Assembly: GCA_910575245.1 (NCBI GenBank)
Contig: CAJTEN010000023.1
Span: 24,011-88,010, forward strand
Direction: 5' to 3'
DNA: 64,000 nt
DNA from: Clostridia bacterium
GTDB lineage: Bacteria > Bacillota > Clostridia > Lachnospirales > Lachnospiraceae
Positions 34,241 through 43,633 of the stretch are shown in pieces. The notes below the pieces were generated by a model. That model was not told the origin of the DNA and searched no databases. It saw only the letters and a program-made list of their open reading frames with translations. Within the stretch, counting starts at the first letter, position 1; every line of letters begins with the position of its first letter. A program made the position numbers and the translations under genes.

Positions 34241-34274
34241 TTCTCGCGGAATGCGCATTCCTGACCTGTGAAAA
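34241..34274 (+). repeat. Short hairpin repeat (GGAATGC/GCATTCC), copy 2
   Basis: Second member of the family at 24651-24695; the arms match but the loop is shortened so that GGAATGCGCATTCC is continuous. The surrounding 34195-34391 holds no gene. Confidence 0.5.
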
Positions 34275-34391
34275 GTAATGAGTTGTTACAATCGGAAAAT
34301 ATGCTATAAAATATTTCGTTGATTATTACAGCATTTTGAGTATAATATAGAAGAAGATTTTATAGCTTGATTTTAAAGGAATGGTATATCT

Positions 34392-34499
34392 ATGGCAAGT
34401 ATATTACCGGTATCGGATTTAAGAAATTATAATGAAGTTTTGAAAAATTGTCAGATCGGAGAGCCTGTGTTTCTGACGAAAAATGGCAGGAGCAGCTGA
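34392..34499 (+). pseudogene. Truncated Phd/YefM-type antitoxin
   Basis: A 35-residue frame, MASILPVSDLRNYNEVLKNC, then QIGEPVFLTKNGRSS, matches the N-terminal DNA-binding part of Phd/YefM antitoxins (about 85 residues), which normally continues G-x-x-V-V-x-x-x-x-x-Y. No toxin gene follows. The break coincides with the ribosome site of the LacI gene three bases further on, so the fragment may now serve as a translated leader for it. Confidence 0.65.
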
Positions 34500-34502
34500 A
34501 AC

Positions 34503-35534
34503 ATGGCTACAATAAAAGAGATCGCATTGAAAGCAGGAGTGTCCATCGGGACGGTTGACCGAGTGCTGCATAACCGGGGAATGGTGAATGCGCAGACAAA
34601 GGAGCGGGTGGAAGCGGTCATGCGCGAATTAAATTACCGTCCCAACCAGGCGGCACAGGGGCTTGCTGCCAGGAAGAAGAAGTTGAGGATCAGTTTTTTT
34701 CTTCCGAATATTCAACACCATCCGTTTTTTGAAAAGGTTGCCCACGCAGCGGAAAAGAAGGCAAAAGAACTGGAACAGTACGGCGTACAGGTCAGTTTTT
34801 ATCAGATACACGGATATGATGATGTGAGGATTTTGGGCGAACCCGGGTATCGGGATATGCTGCCGGAACAGGACGGCGTTGTCATGATGGGAATTGACAT
34901 ACCACAGATAACATCCTATCTGGAGCAGGCAGGCAGTTTGAAAATACCGGTTGTCTTTTATAATACATATATACCGGAGTGTGAGTTTCTGGCGTACGTG
35001 GGCTGTGATTACGGACAGGCGGGCAGACTGGCTGCGGGGCTTGGAGCCCTGGCGGGAGGAGAAGACGCGCGGGTATGCATATATTCAGAGGGACTGGAAG
35101 TTATCTCGAGTCATGAGGAGCGCGTAGACGGTTTCTGCCGGGAAGTGGCGGGACGGTATCCGACTATGAAGATTCTGGATATTCGGCCTATTGATGCGGA
35201 TCGGGGCAAAAACGAATTGTCCGTGCAGGAAATGTTCCGGAAATTTCCGGAGGTAAATGTTGTATATGTTGTGAACCCGAGAGATTATGAAATCTGCCGG
35301 ATGATCGCGGATGCAGACGGTAAGCGACAGGTGCGGATCATTACCAATGACCTTGTGGAGGATCAGGCGGATATGATCCGAAGGGGAATGATCTCGGCCA
35401 CGATCTGTCAGGAGCCGGAGAAGCAGGGCGAGATGCCGTTGGAAATTCTGTTTCAGTATCTTGCTTACGGAACGGTACCGGAAGAGCGGATGCAGTATAC
35501 AAATCTGAGTATACATATTGCACAAAACTTGTAA
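34503..35534 (+). CDS. LacI-family regulator of the glycosidase locus
   Basis: A 343-residue repressor. The HTH occupies residues 2-25 (TIKEIALKAGVSIGTVDRVL) with the hinge at about 50-60; the rest is a sugar-binding domain (Peripla_BP_4 type). Its ribosome site (GGCAGGAG) lies inside the antitoxin remnant. It precedes the GH3 gene, whose promoter has a palindrome at the transcription start, so it is the probable repressor of that gene. Confidence 0.9.
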   Translation: MATIKEIALKAGVSIGTVDRVLHNRGMVNAQTKERVEAVMRELNYRPNQAAQGLAARKKKLRISFFLPNIQHHPFFEKVAHAAEKKAKELEQYGVQVSFYQIHGYDDVRILGEPGYRDMLPEQDGVVMMGIDIPQITSYLEQAGSLKIPVVFYNTYIPECEFLAYVGCDYGQAGRLAAGLGALAGGEDARVCIYSEGLEVISSHEERVDGFCREVAGRYPTMKILDIRPIDADRGKNELSVQEMFRKFPEVNVVYVVNPRDYEICRMIADADGKRQVRIITNDLVEDQADMIRRGMISATICQEPEKQGEMPLEILFQYLAYGTVPEERMQYTNLSIHIAQNL

Positions 35535-35698
35535 AAAAATAAATGCGGAAGGCTGATTTCGGTTTCATAGGCCAGATTATACTGAAAGCGCCTGAAATGT
35601 GTACGTTAACGACAGGAGAGTACCTTAGGATAATGCAGAAAAAAGAAAATATCTGATTGTGTATTGTGACGAAAAACAGGATGTATAAAGAAAGCGGA

Positions 35699-35754
35699 TT
35701 GACATTTTTGCCGATCCGCTTTTATAATGATGTTACCGTTAACGTACACGGTAA
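35699..35754 (+). promoter_or_regulatory. GH3 promoter with operator-like palindrome
   Basis: TTGACA (35699-35704), an 18-bp spacer and TATAAT (35723-35728) form a near-perfect promoter. Directly after it TTACCGT (35733-35739) and ACGGTAA (35748-35754) form a perfect palindrome over an inner TAACGTAC. A GTACGTTAAC also lies upstream (35601-35610). Repressor binding here would block transcription start. The leader to ATG 35864 is about 125 bases. Confidence 0.75.
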
Positions 35755-35863
35755 TGACAGAGAGTCATTGCCAGCAATAATTGATGTGCCGGGTAAACAG
35801 GATGTGAATGATAATCTGCCGAAAATATTTACCCGCGAATCAGCAGGAAGGGAGCAGGAATAT

Positions 35864-37945
35864 ATGAGAGCAACCAAAGAATATCGTCTTGCCATGACAG
35901 ACGAGGCGCAGAAGCTTGTAGATCAGATGACCCTGGAGCAGAAGGTATCACTGATGGGCGGTAACATTTTCATTACGAAAATGACGCCGGAAATGATGGC
36001 AGAGATGGCGGAAGCCATGTCCAGCGATGAGAATCATTATAATGTAACGCCTTATGCGGCAGGCGGCCTGGAGGAATTCAACCTTCCGCCCATGCTGTTT
36101 GCAGACGGCCCGCGGGGTGTTGTATGTGGCAACTGGCAGACTACATGTTTTCCGGTTTCCATGGCGAGAGGCGCCACTTTTGACACGGAATTAGAGGAGA
36201 GAGTAGGCCATTGTATCGGTAAGGAAGTCCGGGCTTTCGGCGGCAATCTTTTTGCCGGTGTATGTATTAACATGCCTTACAATCCGGGGTGGGGACGAAG
36301 CCAGGAGACTTACGGGGAAGAGACTTATCAGATCGGACAAATGGGCGCGGCATTGGTCAGAGGCGTTCAGGATGAGGACGTCATGGCCTGTGTAAAGCAT
36401 TATGCTTTCAATGACATGGAGAATGCGCGTTTTAAATGTAGTGTTACCTGTGACCAGCGTACAGAACAGGAAGTATATCTGCCGCATTTCAAAGATTGTG
36501 TGGACGCGGGGGCAGCCAGCATCATGAGTTCTTACAACCGTTACAATGGAGTTCACTGCGGACATCACAATTATCTGCTTCGCCAGGTACTGAAGAAAGA
36601 GTGGGACTTCGACGGATTCGTCATGTCTGATTTCTGCTGGGGCGTCCGGGATACGGTGGAAGCGGCCAACGGCGGCCAGGATATGGAGATGATGTGGACG
36701 CAGTATTTCGGCGATCGTCTGGTGAAGGCGGTACAGGACGGTTTCGTGCCGGAGGAGCGTATCAATGAGGCGGCATTGCGTATCGTACGGACGATACTTG
36801 CCTTCGATAAGGATCACAAAGAATATGATATGTCTGTAGTGGGCTGCGCGGAGCATATCGCGGTGGCAAAGGAAGCGGCAGAGAAGGGAATTACCCTGAT
36901 CAAGAATGAAAATGTGCTTCCGCTTAACAGGAGCAAAACAAAGAAAATTGCGTTGATCGGAAAACTGGCGGATACGGCGATTATCGGTGATCATGGTTCC
37001 AGCTGGGTACGTCCGCCTTACGTGGTGACGCCGAAGGAAGGACTGGAGAAGGCAAATGCGGACTGTGAAGTAATCTTCCACGAGGGCGCCGACCTTGAGA
37101 GCGCGAAGAAGCTGGCGGCGGAAGCGGATGCTGTAATCTTCGTCGTGGGTTATGACCATGATGATGAGGGTGAATTTATTTCAGAGAATGAGGCCGAGAA
37201 CTATACCGGTTCCATGGGCGGAGACCGGAAGGAAAGTCTCGGGCTGCACAAAGAGGACATTGAACTGGTGAAGCAGGTCGGCCCTGTCAATGAGAAATCC
37301 ACGGTTGTTCTCGTGGGCGGCAATATGATTATGATGACAGAGTGGTATGACTGTGTGAATTCCGTTATCATGGCGTATTATCCGGGTATGGAAGGCGGAA
37401 CAGCCCTGGCGGAGATTATCTACGGCGATGTGAATCCTTCCGGTAAGCTTCCTTATGTGGTTCCTTATTCAGAGGATGATCTTCCGCATGTGGACTGGGA
37501 AGCGACAGACCAGTATTATGAATATTACCATGGCTACACACGTCTGGAGAAGAACGGTGTAAAACCTCTGGTTCCTTATGGTTTCGGCCTGAGCTATACG
37601 ACTTTCGATATTTCCGGCCCGAAGGCATGTGTAGAAGGAGACAGCCTGAAGGTAACGGCGAAAGTGAAGAATACCGGTGATGTAGACGGGGACGAAGTGG
37701 TACAGCTCTATGTTGGCTTCGGGAATTCCGCGGTAGACAGACCGGTGAAACAGCTTCGCGGGTTCTGCCGTGTACATGTGAAGGCAGGAGAAGAAAAGGA
37801 AGTGGAGATTACGACTCCGCTTGAGAAACTGAAATGGTATAATCCGGTTTACCGCGAGTGGCAGCTTGAGAAGATGGAATATCCGATTTATGTGGGATCA
37901 AGCGCGGCGGAAGAAGATCTGGTTGAGACGGCGATACGGATCTGA
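35864..37945 (+). CDS. Glycoside hydrolase family 3 (beta-glucosidase-like)
   Basis: A 693-residue cytoplasmic GH3 enzyme. The catalytic nucleophile is D256 in GFVMSDFCWG; KHYAFND (the K-H motif) precedes it. The C-terminal sandwich begins at GITLIKNENVLPL, and a fibronectin III-like domain ends the protein (about 590-693, KVKNTGDVDGDEVVQLYVG). Start 35864 has an AGGAAGGGAG site; the frame upstream to 35657 is leader sequence. There is no signal peptide, so it acts on imported glycosides. The GPH symporter follows. Confidence 0.93.
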   Translation: MRATKEYRLAMTDEAQKLVDQMTLEQKVSLMGGNIFITKMTPEMMAEMAEAMSSDENHYNVTPYAAGGLEEFNLPPMLFADGPRGVVCGNWQTTCFPVSMARGATFDTELEERVGHCIGKEVRAFGGNLFAGVCINMPYNPGWGRSQETYGEETYQIGQMGAALVRGVQDEDVMACVKHYAFNDMENARFKCSVTCDQRTEQEVYLPHFKDCVDAGAASIMSSYNRYNGVHCGHHNYLLRQVLKKEWDFDGFVMSDFCWGVRDTVEAANGGQDMEMMWTQYFGDRLVKAVQDGFVPEERINEAALRIVRTILAFDKDHKEYDMSVVGCAEHIAVAKEAAEKGITLIKNENVLPLNRSKTKKIALIGKLADTAIIGDHGSSWVRPPYVVTPKEGLEKANADCEVIFHEGADLESAKKLAAEADAVIFVVGYDHDDEGEFISENEAENYTGSMGGDRKESLGLHKEDIELVKQVGPVNEKSTVVLVGGNMIMMTEWYDCVNSVIMAYYPGMEGGTALAEIIYGDVNPSGKLPYVVPYSEDDLPHVDWEATDQYYEYYHGYTRLEKNGVKPLVPYGFGLSYTTFDISGPKACVEGDSLKVTAKVKNTGDVDGDEVVQLYVGFGNSAVDRPVKQLRGFCRVHVKAGEEKEVEITTPLEKLKWYNPVYREWQLEKMEYPIYVGSSAAEEDLVETAIRI

Positions 37946-38053
37946 TTTATTCCGCAAATCAGAAGTCCAGTCAAAAACAGAGCGGCCGGATGAGGTTGAA
38001 TTTGGATACAACCATTTTGTAATATCGGTTGGATTTCGTCATATTCTAAAAAA

Positions 38054-38079
38054 TATGGAAAATATATAATATTTCCATA
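38054..38079. promoter_or_regulatory. Palindrome over a -10-like element before the symporter
   Basis: TATGGAAA and TTTCCATA are inverted arms around a TATATAAT core (TATAAT 38065-38070), 55 bases before the symporter. It is either an operator overlapping a promoter or an AU-rich hairpin; the gap 37946-38133 has nothing else. Confidence 0.45.
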
Positions 38080-38133
38080 AAGTGTTCGTGAAAAAATATA
38101 AAGCACGGCAAAATAAGAAAGGAGCCATTAAGC

Positions 38134-39510
38134 ATGGAAGACAAAAGATATTTGAAATGGTATAACAAAGTCGGCTATGGTTCGGGAGACCTTGCCGCAA
38201 ATTGTATTTACGGCCTGCTTACCAGTTTTGTGTTAATCTATCTGACTGATACGGTTGGCCTGGATGCAGGTATTGTAGGTACCCTGATCATGTTTTCGAA
38301 GTTTGCAGACGGTATCACGGATGTATTCTTTGGCAATCTGATTGATAAGACACACAGTAAACTGGGGAAGGCGCGTCCATGGATGTTATGGTCACAGCTT
38401 GGTAACTGTATCCTTCTGGTTGCTGTATTTGCGATTCCGGAAAGCCTGGGAGATACAGCGAAATATGCGTACTTCTTTATTGCCTATACTCTGTTGAATG
38501 CAGTATTCTATACAGCGAACAATATTGCATATGCTTCCCTGACTTCCCTGATCACCAAGAACGGAAACGAGCGCGTGCAGATGGGATCCATCCGCTTTAT
38601 GTTCTCGCTTGCAACAAATCTGATCGTTGCTTCTGTCACGGTAGGCCTGGTTACCAAATTCGGCGGCGGCGCGGCAGGATGGAGAACCGTAGCATTTATC
38701 TATGCGGTGATCGCACTGATTGTAAATACAATTTCCGTATTTTCCGTAAAAGAGTTGTCGGAAGAGGAACTGACGGCAGGGGCTGATGCAACAGAGGAGG
38801 AGGCTCCGCAGGAAAAGATTTCCTTCGGTGAGACGTTTAAGCTTCTGATCGCAAATAAATATTTCCTGATGATTGCGGCCTTTTATATTTTGATGTATAT
38901 CCAGACAGGAATCGCGGGTATCGGTATTTATTATATGACGTATGTAATCGGCAATCCGGCTATGCTTGGAACATTCTCCATGGCACAGATGCTGCCGATG
39001 GTTATCGGTCTCGCTTTTACACCGGCACTGGTTAAGAAATTCAAGGGAATGTACAAAGTAAACCTCTATGGCTACATAATGGCGGTTGTGTTCCGTATCG
39101 GATTTATTATTGGCGGATATCTTGGCATAATACCGTTAATGCTTGTCAGTTCCGCACTGGCAGGCCTGTGTACCAGCCCGGTAACCGGAGATATCAATGC
39201 TGTTATCTCAGCGGCTTCTGATTATACGGTGCGTACAAAAGGGAAACATATTGAAGGTGCAATGTTCTCTTGTTCCTCTCTCGGAATTAAAGTTGGCGGC
39301 GGCCTCGGTTCCGCGATTTCCGGCATGCTCCTGGCAGCCAGCGGCTATGTGGCTAACGCTCCGCAGCAGTCGGCATCCACACTTAACATGCTGAATTTCA
39401 TGTATCTGTGGTTCCCGATGATCTCCCTCATATTGATCAGCGTGATTATGTACTTCCTGAAAGTCGAGAAGGCAAATGCGGATTGGGATGCGGCACATGG
39501 TGTGAAATAA
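38134..39510 (+). CDS. GPH-family sugar:cation symporter (MelB/XynP-like)
   Basis: A 458-residue permease with about 12 helices. The N-terminal KVGYGSGDLAANCIYGLLTS and the loop motif DGITDVFFGNLIDKTHSKLGKARPWMLW are characteristic of glycoside-pentoside-hexuronide symporters (the conserved Asp residues bind the cation). It imports the glycosides split by the GH3 and GH2 enzymes. It has a GAAAGGAG site and ends at a bidirectional terminator. Confidence 0.93.
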   Translation: MEDKRYLKWYNKVGYGSGDLAANCIYGLLTSFVLIYLTDTVGLDAGIVGTLIMFSKFADGITDVFFGNLIDKTHSKLGKARPWMLWSQLGNCILLVAVFAIPESLGDTAKYAYFFIAYTLLNAVFYTANNIAYASLTSLITKNGNERVQMGSIRFMFSLATNLIVASVTVGLVTKFGGGAAGWRTVAFIYAVIALIVNTISVFSVKELSEEELTAGADATEEEAPQEKISFGETFKLLIANKYFLMIAAFYILMYIQTGIAGIGIYYMTYVIGNPAMLGTFSMAQMLPMVIGLAFTPALVKKFKGMYKVNLYGYIMAVVFRIGFIIGGYLGIIPLMLVSSALAGLCTSPVTGDINAVISAASDYTVRTKGKHIEGAMFSCSSLGIKVGGGLGSAISGMLLAASGYVANAPQQSASTLNMLNFMYLWFPMISLILISVIMYFLKVEKANADWDAAHGVK

Positions 39511-39544
39511 AAGTATATAATCAGTGAAAATATTTGCTTCTTAA

Positions 39545-39591
39545 AATAAAGAGAAGTTACCGGCCGGAATATGCGGTAACTTCTCTTTATT
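39545..39591. terminator. Bidirectional terminator between symporter and AraC regulator
   Basis: A perfect 18-bp stem, AATAAAGAGAAGTTACCG with its complement, with an 11-nt loop, A-rich before and T-rich after. It ends both convergent transcripts. Confidence 0.92.
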
Positions 39592-39598
39592 AAATTCC

Positions 39599-40735
39599 TT
39601 ATAATCCGGTGGATCGGCACTGTCTGCGGTAGTCCAGCGGCGTCTGTCCGTACGCTTTTTCAAACAGCCGGTAGAAATGGCTTCGGTTGGAGAATCCCAG
39701 TTCGTCTATGATTGCGGAGATACTCTTGTCGGTATTGGAGAGCAGCGCCCTGGCCTCGTCCAGATATACGGACTGGCCGTATTCCAGGATCGTCTTCCCG
39801 GTATATTTCTTGATAATCCGGTTCAGATATTCCCCGTTATAGTGCAGCTGTGAGGATAATTCCTCCCGCGTGCAGCGCCCGTGGCTGGACTTCATAATGT
39901 GCGTGATTTTGCTGAACAGATATTCCTGGTTATCGGATTCGGAGTGAATGCGGTTGATACTGAACAGAGCCGGATCCGTCATCAGCTGAAGCAGTCTGGA
40001 GAAGGCGCCCTTGATATAGAAAAGGGAGCCGGGCTGCAGGTCGATGATCTCGTGTAGGATAGAATTAAACAACGGATTTGTTTTCTCCAGGATTTCGTCC
40101 GCAGGAATAACAGGAAAACAGTCCAGGTAAATCTTGTCGAACTGGAGAGACTGGTTCTGGCTGTCCTGAAAAAGCTGCAGAACAAGATTGGCATCATCCG
40201 GTTCGGAGGACATAGAAGCCATCTCGTAGTATTCGGCCAGTAGTTCCGCGATGAAATCGTCTCTGAGCATGAGAAAAACGGCCTGAAAGTCTCCGGTAAA
40301 GTCTTCGGAGTGCCGGATGTTCTTATTCATGATGCAGCACTCTCCGGCCTCATATGTGAAGATTTGGTTTTCTACGTGATTGGTGACGGAACCCCGCAGT
40401 ACATACATGATCTCAAGGCAGGCATGGCGGTGCAGGGGTCTTCTTTTGGTGAAGTCAACGGTCTTTTTGTTTAGCTGCGTAGAGTGATAAGAGCGTTGTG
40501 TAAACTGGAAGATATTGCAAAGTCCGTCCTGCTCCCGGCAGGTTTCCAACAGGATCATAAAAGGAGTCTGGATGCTGTAAAGAGACAGATCCTGGCTGAT
40601 GACCAACGGGTTTGATACGTCATTCAGAGCCTGCAGTTCATTGGAGGAAAAGAATTGTTCCGGCGAAATATTAGCGGTAAGATGTTCGTTGTCTGCCACA
40701 GGTTGCGGGGTATGAGATGTTCTGGGTTGGTTCAT
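39599..40735 (-). CDS. AraC-family regulator with cupin-type sensor
   Basis: A 378-residue regulator. A cupin-like sensing domain lies in the middle (RPLHRHACLEIMYVLRGSVT, YEAGECCIMNKNIRH), and two HTH motifs end the protein (TREELSSQLHYNGEYLNRIIK and ISAIIDELGFSNRSHFYRLF). The N-terminal 70 residues are polar. It is divergent from the GH2 genes (gap 40736-41027) and probably activates them in response to a sugar. Confidence 0.88.
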   Translation of the reverse strand: MNQPRTSHTPQPVADNEHLTANISPEQFFSSNELQALNDVSNPLVISQDLSLYSIQTPFMILLETCREQDGLCNIFQFTQRSYHSTQLNKKTVDFTKRRPLHRHACLEIMYVLRGSVTNHVENQIFTYEAGECCIMNKNIRHSEDFTGDFQAVFLMLRDDFIAELLAEYYEMASMSSEPDDANLVLQLFQDSQNQSLQFDKIYLDCFPVIPADEILEKTNPLFNSILHEIIDLQPGSLFYIKGAFSRLLQLMTDPALFSINRIHSESDNQEYLFSKITHIMKSSHGRCTREELSSQLHYNGEYLNRIIKKYTGKTILEYGQSVYLDEARALLSNTDKSISAIIDELGFSNRSHFYRLFEKAYGQTPLDYRRQCRSTGL

Positions 40736-40909
40736 GGGAGTTTCCTTTTTATGCAGCCATGGTTACTGCCTGTAGCAGGCCGGCCATGGCGGGATTATTG
40801 ACGGCTGTATTTATGTATATTATACCGTTGTGTATGACAGAACCGCCGATTGCAGCTGTTTGGTTGAATATGGATACAGACGGGGTATCCGGACGGTTGG
40901 TTTCTGACA

Positions 40910-40938
40910 TTGAGAGACTGACAGGAAGTATTTATAAT
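40910..40938 (+). promoter_or_regulatory. Promoter of the GH2 operon
   Basis: TTGAGA (40910-40915) and TATAAT (40933-40938) with 17-bp spacing, about 90 bases before the first GH2 start. No clear AraC site could be assigned in the upstream part. Confidence 0.6.
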
Positions 40939-41027
40939 TATAGTTAATGCCATTGAAAACAGACAACACTGGAATCAGTATACCACGAACCAGTAAAAAA
41001 GAAAACAAAGGGAGAGGAGAAGAGATT

Positions 41028-43514
41028 ATGATTCGCGAGAAATTAAACCGGGACTGGCAGTTCGCAAAGGGCAGTACATCGATGATGTCTGCGTTTATGG
41101 GAGGGCCGCAGTTCGAAGCGGTAAACCTGCCGCATGACGCTATGGTACACGAAGAGAGGACGCCCGATACGGCCAACGGTACACAGACCGGATACTGGCC
41201 CGGCGGGCTTTATACTTATGTGAAAAAGCTTGCTGTCCCGCAGGAATGGCAGGATAAAACAGTGCTCCTGGAATTTGAAGGCGTCTATGCGACGGCTATG
41301 GTGTATGTGAACGGGGAGCTGGCACAGAGCAATCTGTACGGTTATTCTGATTTCTATGTCGTGCTGGACAAATATCTGAACTACGGAGAAGAAAATGAGA
41401 TCCGTGTGGTTGCGGACAATGCGGCGGAGAAGAACAGCCGCTGGTATTCGGGAAGCGGTATTTACCGCAATGTGAACCTGCTGGTGGGTGGACGGATCCA
41501 TATTCCGGCGGACGGCGTGCGGATTACCACAACAGATATTTCGGAAGACAGTGCAGTGGTGGAAGTATGCACATCGATCAGGAATCTTACCAGGAAAAAG
41601 GAAAAAATTACGGCAGAAGTGACATTATCCTGTGAAGGCAGTGAGGTGGGAACGGACAGGATCGGTGTGACCATGTTTATGGAGGCGGAGGAAACGGTTT
41701 ACCAGAAGATAGCGCTGAAACAGCCGAAGTTGTGGAGTACCGATACGCCGCAGCTGTATGACTGCACGGTGAAGCTCTATGCGGGAGAGGAACTTCTGGA
41801 CGAGGTACGGGAACATTTCGGCATCCGCAGGCTGGAGCTGGATGCACAACATGGGCTTCGTATCAACGGTAAGCAGGTGAAACTGCGCGGAACCTGTATT
41901 CATCATGATAACGGTATCATAGGTGCAACAACGCTGGAGAAGGCGGAGGAGAGACGCTGCCACCAGATGAAGGAGGCCGGTTTTAACAGTATCCGGAGTG
42001 CGCATCATCCGATGAGCAAGGCAATGCTGGATGCCTGTGACAGGATCGGTATGCTTGTCATGGACGAACTGAGTGACATGTGGACGAAGCATAAGAATGC
42101 CAATGACTTTGCACTGCACTTTCTGGACTGTGTGGACACGGAAATAGAGCGCATGGTGAAGAAGGATTATAATCATCCCAGCGTAATACTGTATTCGGCA
42201 GGCAATGAGATCCCGGATCTCGGGACAGCCAGAGGGGCGCAGATTAACCGTATGATCTGCAATCAGTTCCATGCGCTGGATCCGTTCCGCTATACTACCA
42301 ATGCGGTAAACGGCATGCTGGCGCTGGGACCTAAGATGGGGGCGGTGATTCAGGATATCATGAGCGCACAGCAGGCAGCCTTGGCAGCGGATCAGGAGAC
42401 ACAGTCCGAACATGAGGAAGAAGGGGCGAGCGCATTGAACAGCATGATGGCGCTGATGGTCGGCCCGATGGCGGATGCTTTTGCCTGCCACCCGCTGATG
42501 ACGGAAAGCATCGAGGAAGCCTGCCAGGGAATGGATATTACAGGCCTGAATTACCTGACCGGACGCCATGTGCTGGAGAAGGAGCTTCACCCGAATAAGA
42601 CGGTGGTCGGAACGGAAACTTACCCGGCGGATATCGTAAGGCTGTGGGATATCGTAAAGAACAATAACCACGTGCTGGGAGATTATACCTGGACCGGCTA
42701 TGATTATCTGGGCGAGGCAGGCTGTGGTATTTTCTATTATGACGGCACACAGAATTTCAATGGCGTCTATCCCGACAGAACCGCCTATATTGGTGATATT
42801 GACATTATCGGATACCGCAGGCCCATAAGCTTCTTGCGGGAGATCGTGTTCGGCCTGCGGAAAGAACCATATATCGCAGTGGAACGTGTGGACCGTTATG
42901 GGATGAAGCATTCGCAGACAGCGTGGATGCTTAAGGACAATATTGCAAGCTGGACCTGGCCGGGATATGAGGGAAAACCGGCAAACGTGGATATCTACAG
43001 TGAGGCGGAGGAAGTGGAGCTGTTCTTGAACGGCAAATCATTGGGAAGGAAACCCGCCGGAGAGGCCTGTGGTTTTACGGCGTCCTATGAGATGACATAT
43101 GAGCCGGGCGAGCTTCTGGCGGTCAGCTATACAGGCGGAGAAGAGACCGGGCGTTTTGTACTTAAGACTGCGGGCAGTGATGTGGAGCTTCAGGTAACGT
43201 GCGAAGGGGAAACATTAAAGGCAGACGGTGAGGATCTTGCTTTTGTCACCGTGAACCTGGCAGATCAGGACGGTATCGGGAATCTGAATGCGGAGAAAGA
43301 GATTACCGTCACCGTGGAAGGCGCCGGAACCTTGCAGGGCTTTGGCAATGCGGATCCAAGGGCAATCGGCAGTTATGATGATACCACATGGAAGACTTAC
43401 GACGGGTATGCCATGGCAGTAATCCGCGCAGGCGTTGAGCCGGGCGAGATCAGAGTGAAATTCGAGGCAGACGGATGCCGCACACAGGAAGTTGTCATCC
43501 ATACAACGGATTGA
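41028..43514 (+). CDS. Glycoside hydrolase family 2 (first)
   Basis: An 828-residue GH2 enzyme beginning MIREKLNRDWQFAKG after GGGAGAGGAG. Domains in order: sugar-binding jelly roll (about 1-180), immunoglobulin-like (180-280), TIM barrel, and a C-terminal beta region (DUF4982/Ig-like). The acid/base is E394 (SAGNEIPD) and the nucleophile E530 (VGTETYPAD). The 136-residue gap between them is longer than in LacZ and includes a Met/Ala/Gln-rich insert (about 450-490). There is no signal peptide. Substrate could be a beta-galactoside, glucuronide or similar. Confidence 0.92.
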   Translation: MIREKLNRDWQFAKGSTSMMSAFMGGPQFEAVNLPHDAMVHEERTPDTANGTQTGYWPGGLYTYVKKLAVPQEWQDKTVLLEFEGVYATAMVYVNGELAQSNLYGYSDFYVVLDKYLNYGEENEIRVVADNAAEKNSRWYSGSGIYRNVNLLVGGRIHIPADGVRITTTDISEDSAVVEVCTSIRNLTRKKEKITAEVTLSCEGSEVGTDRIGVTMFMEAEETVYQKIALKQPKLWSTDTPQLYDCTVKLYAGEELLDEVREHFGIRRLELDAQHGLRINGKQVKLRGTCIHHDNGIIGATTLEKAEERRCHQMKEAGFNSIRSAHHPMSKAMLDACDRIGMLVMDELSDMWTKHKNANDFALHFLDCVDTEIERMVKKDYNHPSVILYSAGNEIPDLGTARGAQINRMICNQFHALDPFRYTTNAVNGMLALGPKMGAVIQDIMSAQQAALAADQETQSEHEEEGASALNSMMALMVGPMADAFACHPLMTESIEEACQGMDITGLNYLTGRHVLEKELHPNKTVVGTETYPADIVRLWDIVKNNNHVLGDYTWTGYDYLGEAGCGIFYYDGTQNFNGVYPDRTAYIGDIDIIGYRRPISFLREIVFGLRKEPYIAVERVDRYGMKHSQTAWMLKDNIASWTWPGYEGKPANVDIYSEAEEVELFLNGKSLGRKPAGEACGFTASYEMTYEPGELLAVSYTGGEETGRFVLKTAGSDVELQVTCEGETLKADGEDLAFVTVNLADQDGIGNLNAEKEITVTVEGAGTLQGFGNADPRAIGSYDDTTWKTYDGYAMAVIRAGVEPGEIRVKFEADGCRTQEVVIHTTD

Positions 43515-43543
43515 GGACGGGCAGAAATGGAGCACTGTTTGTG

Positions 43544-43620
43544 CCGAAGCGTCACAAATTCTATTTATCGCAGAGCAGAATCTGAAATTCTGCTCGCGTC
43601 CTCAGCGTAAAACGCTTCGG
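43544..43620 (+). promoter_or_regulatory. Nested hairpins between two GH2 genes
   Basis: Outer arms CCGAAGCGT (43544-43552) and ACGCTTCGG (43612-43620) enclose an inner perfect GAGCAGAAT (43573-43581)/ATTCTGCTC (43587-43595). It sits 13 bases before the next start codon with no T tail, so RNA processing or attenuation is more likely than simple termination. Confidence 0.55.
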
Positions 43621-43633
43621 AATGGAGGAAAAT

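Noticed and set aside
36191..37159. Long minus-strand frames inside the GH3 and GH2 genes (also 41625-42911, 43790-45028, 46888-47622)
   Set aside because: Shadows of well-supported glycosidase genes caused by codon bias; no start signals or recognisable domains.
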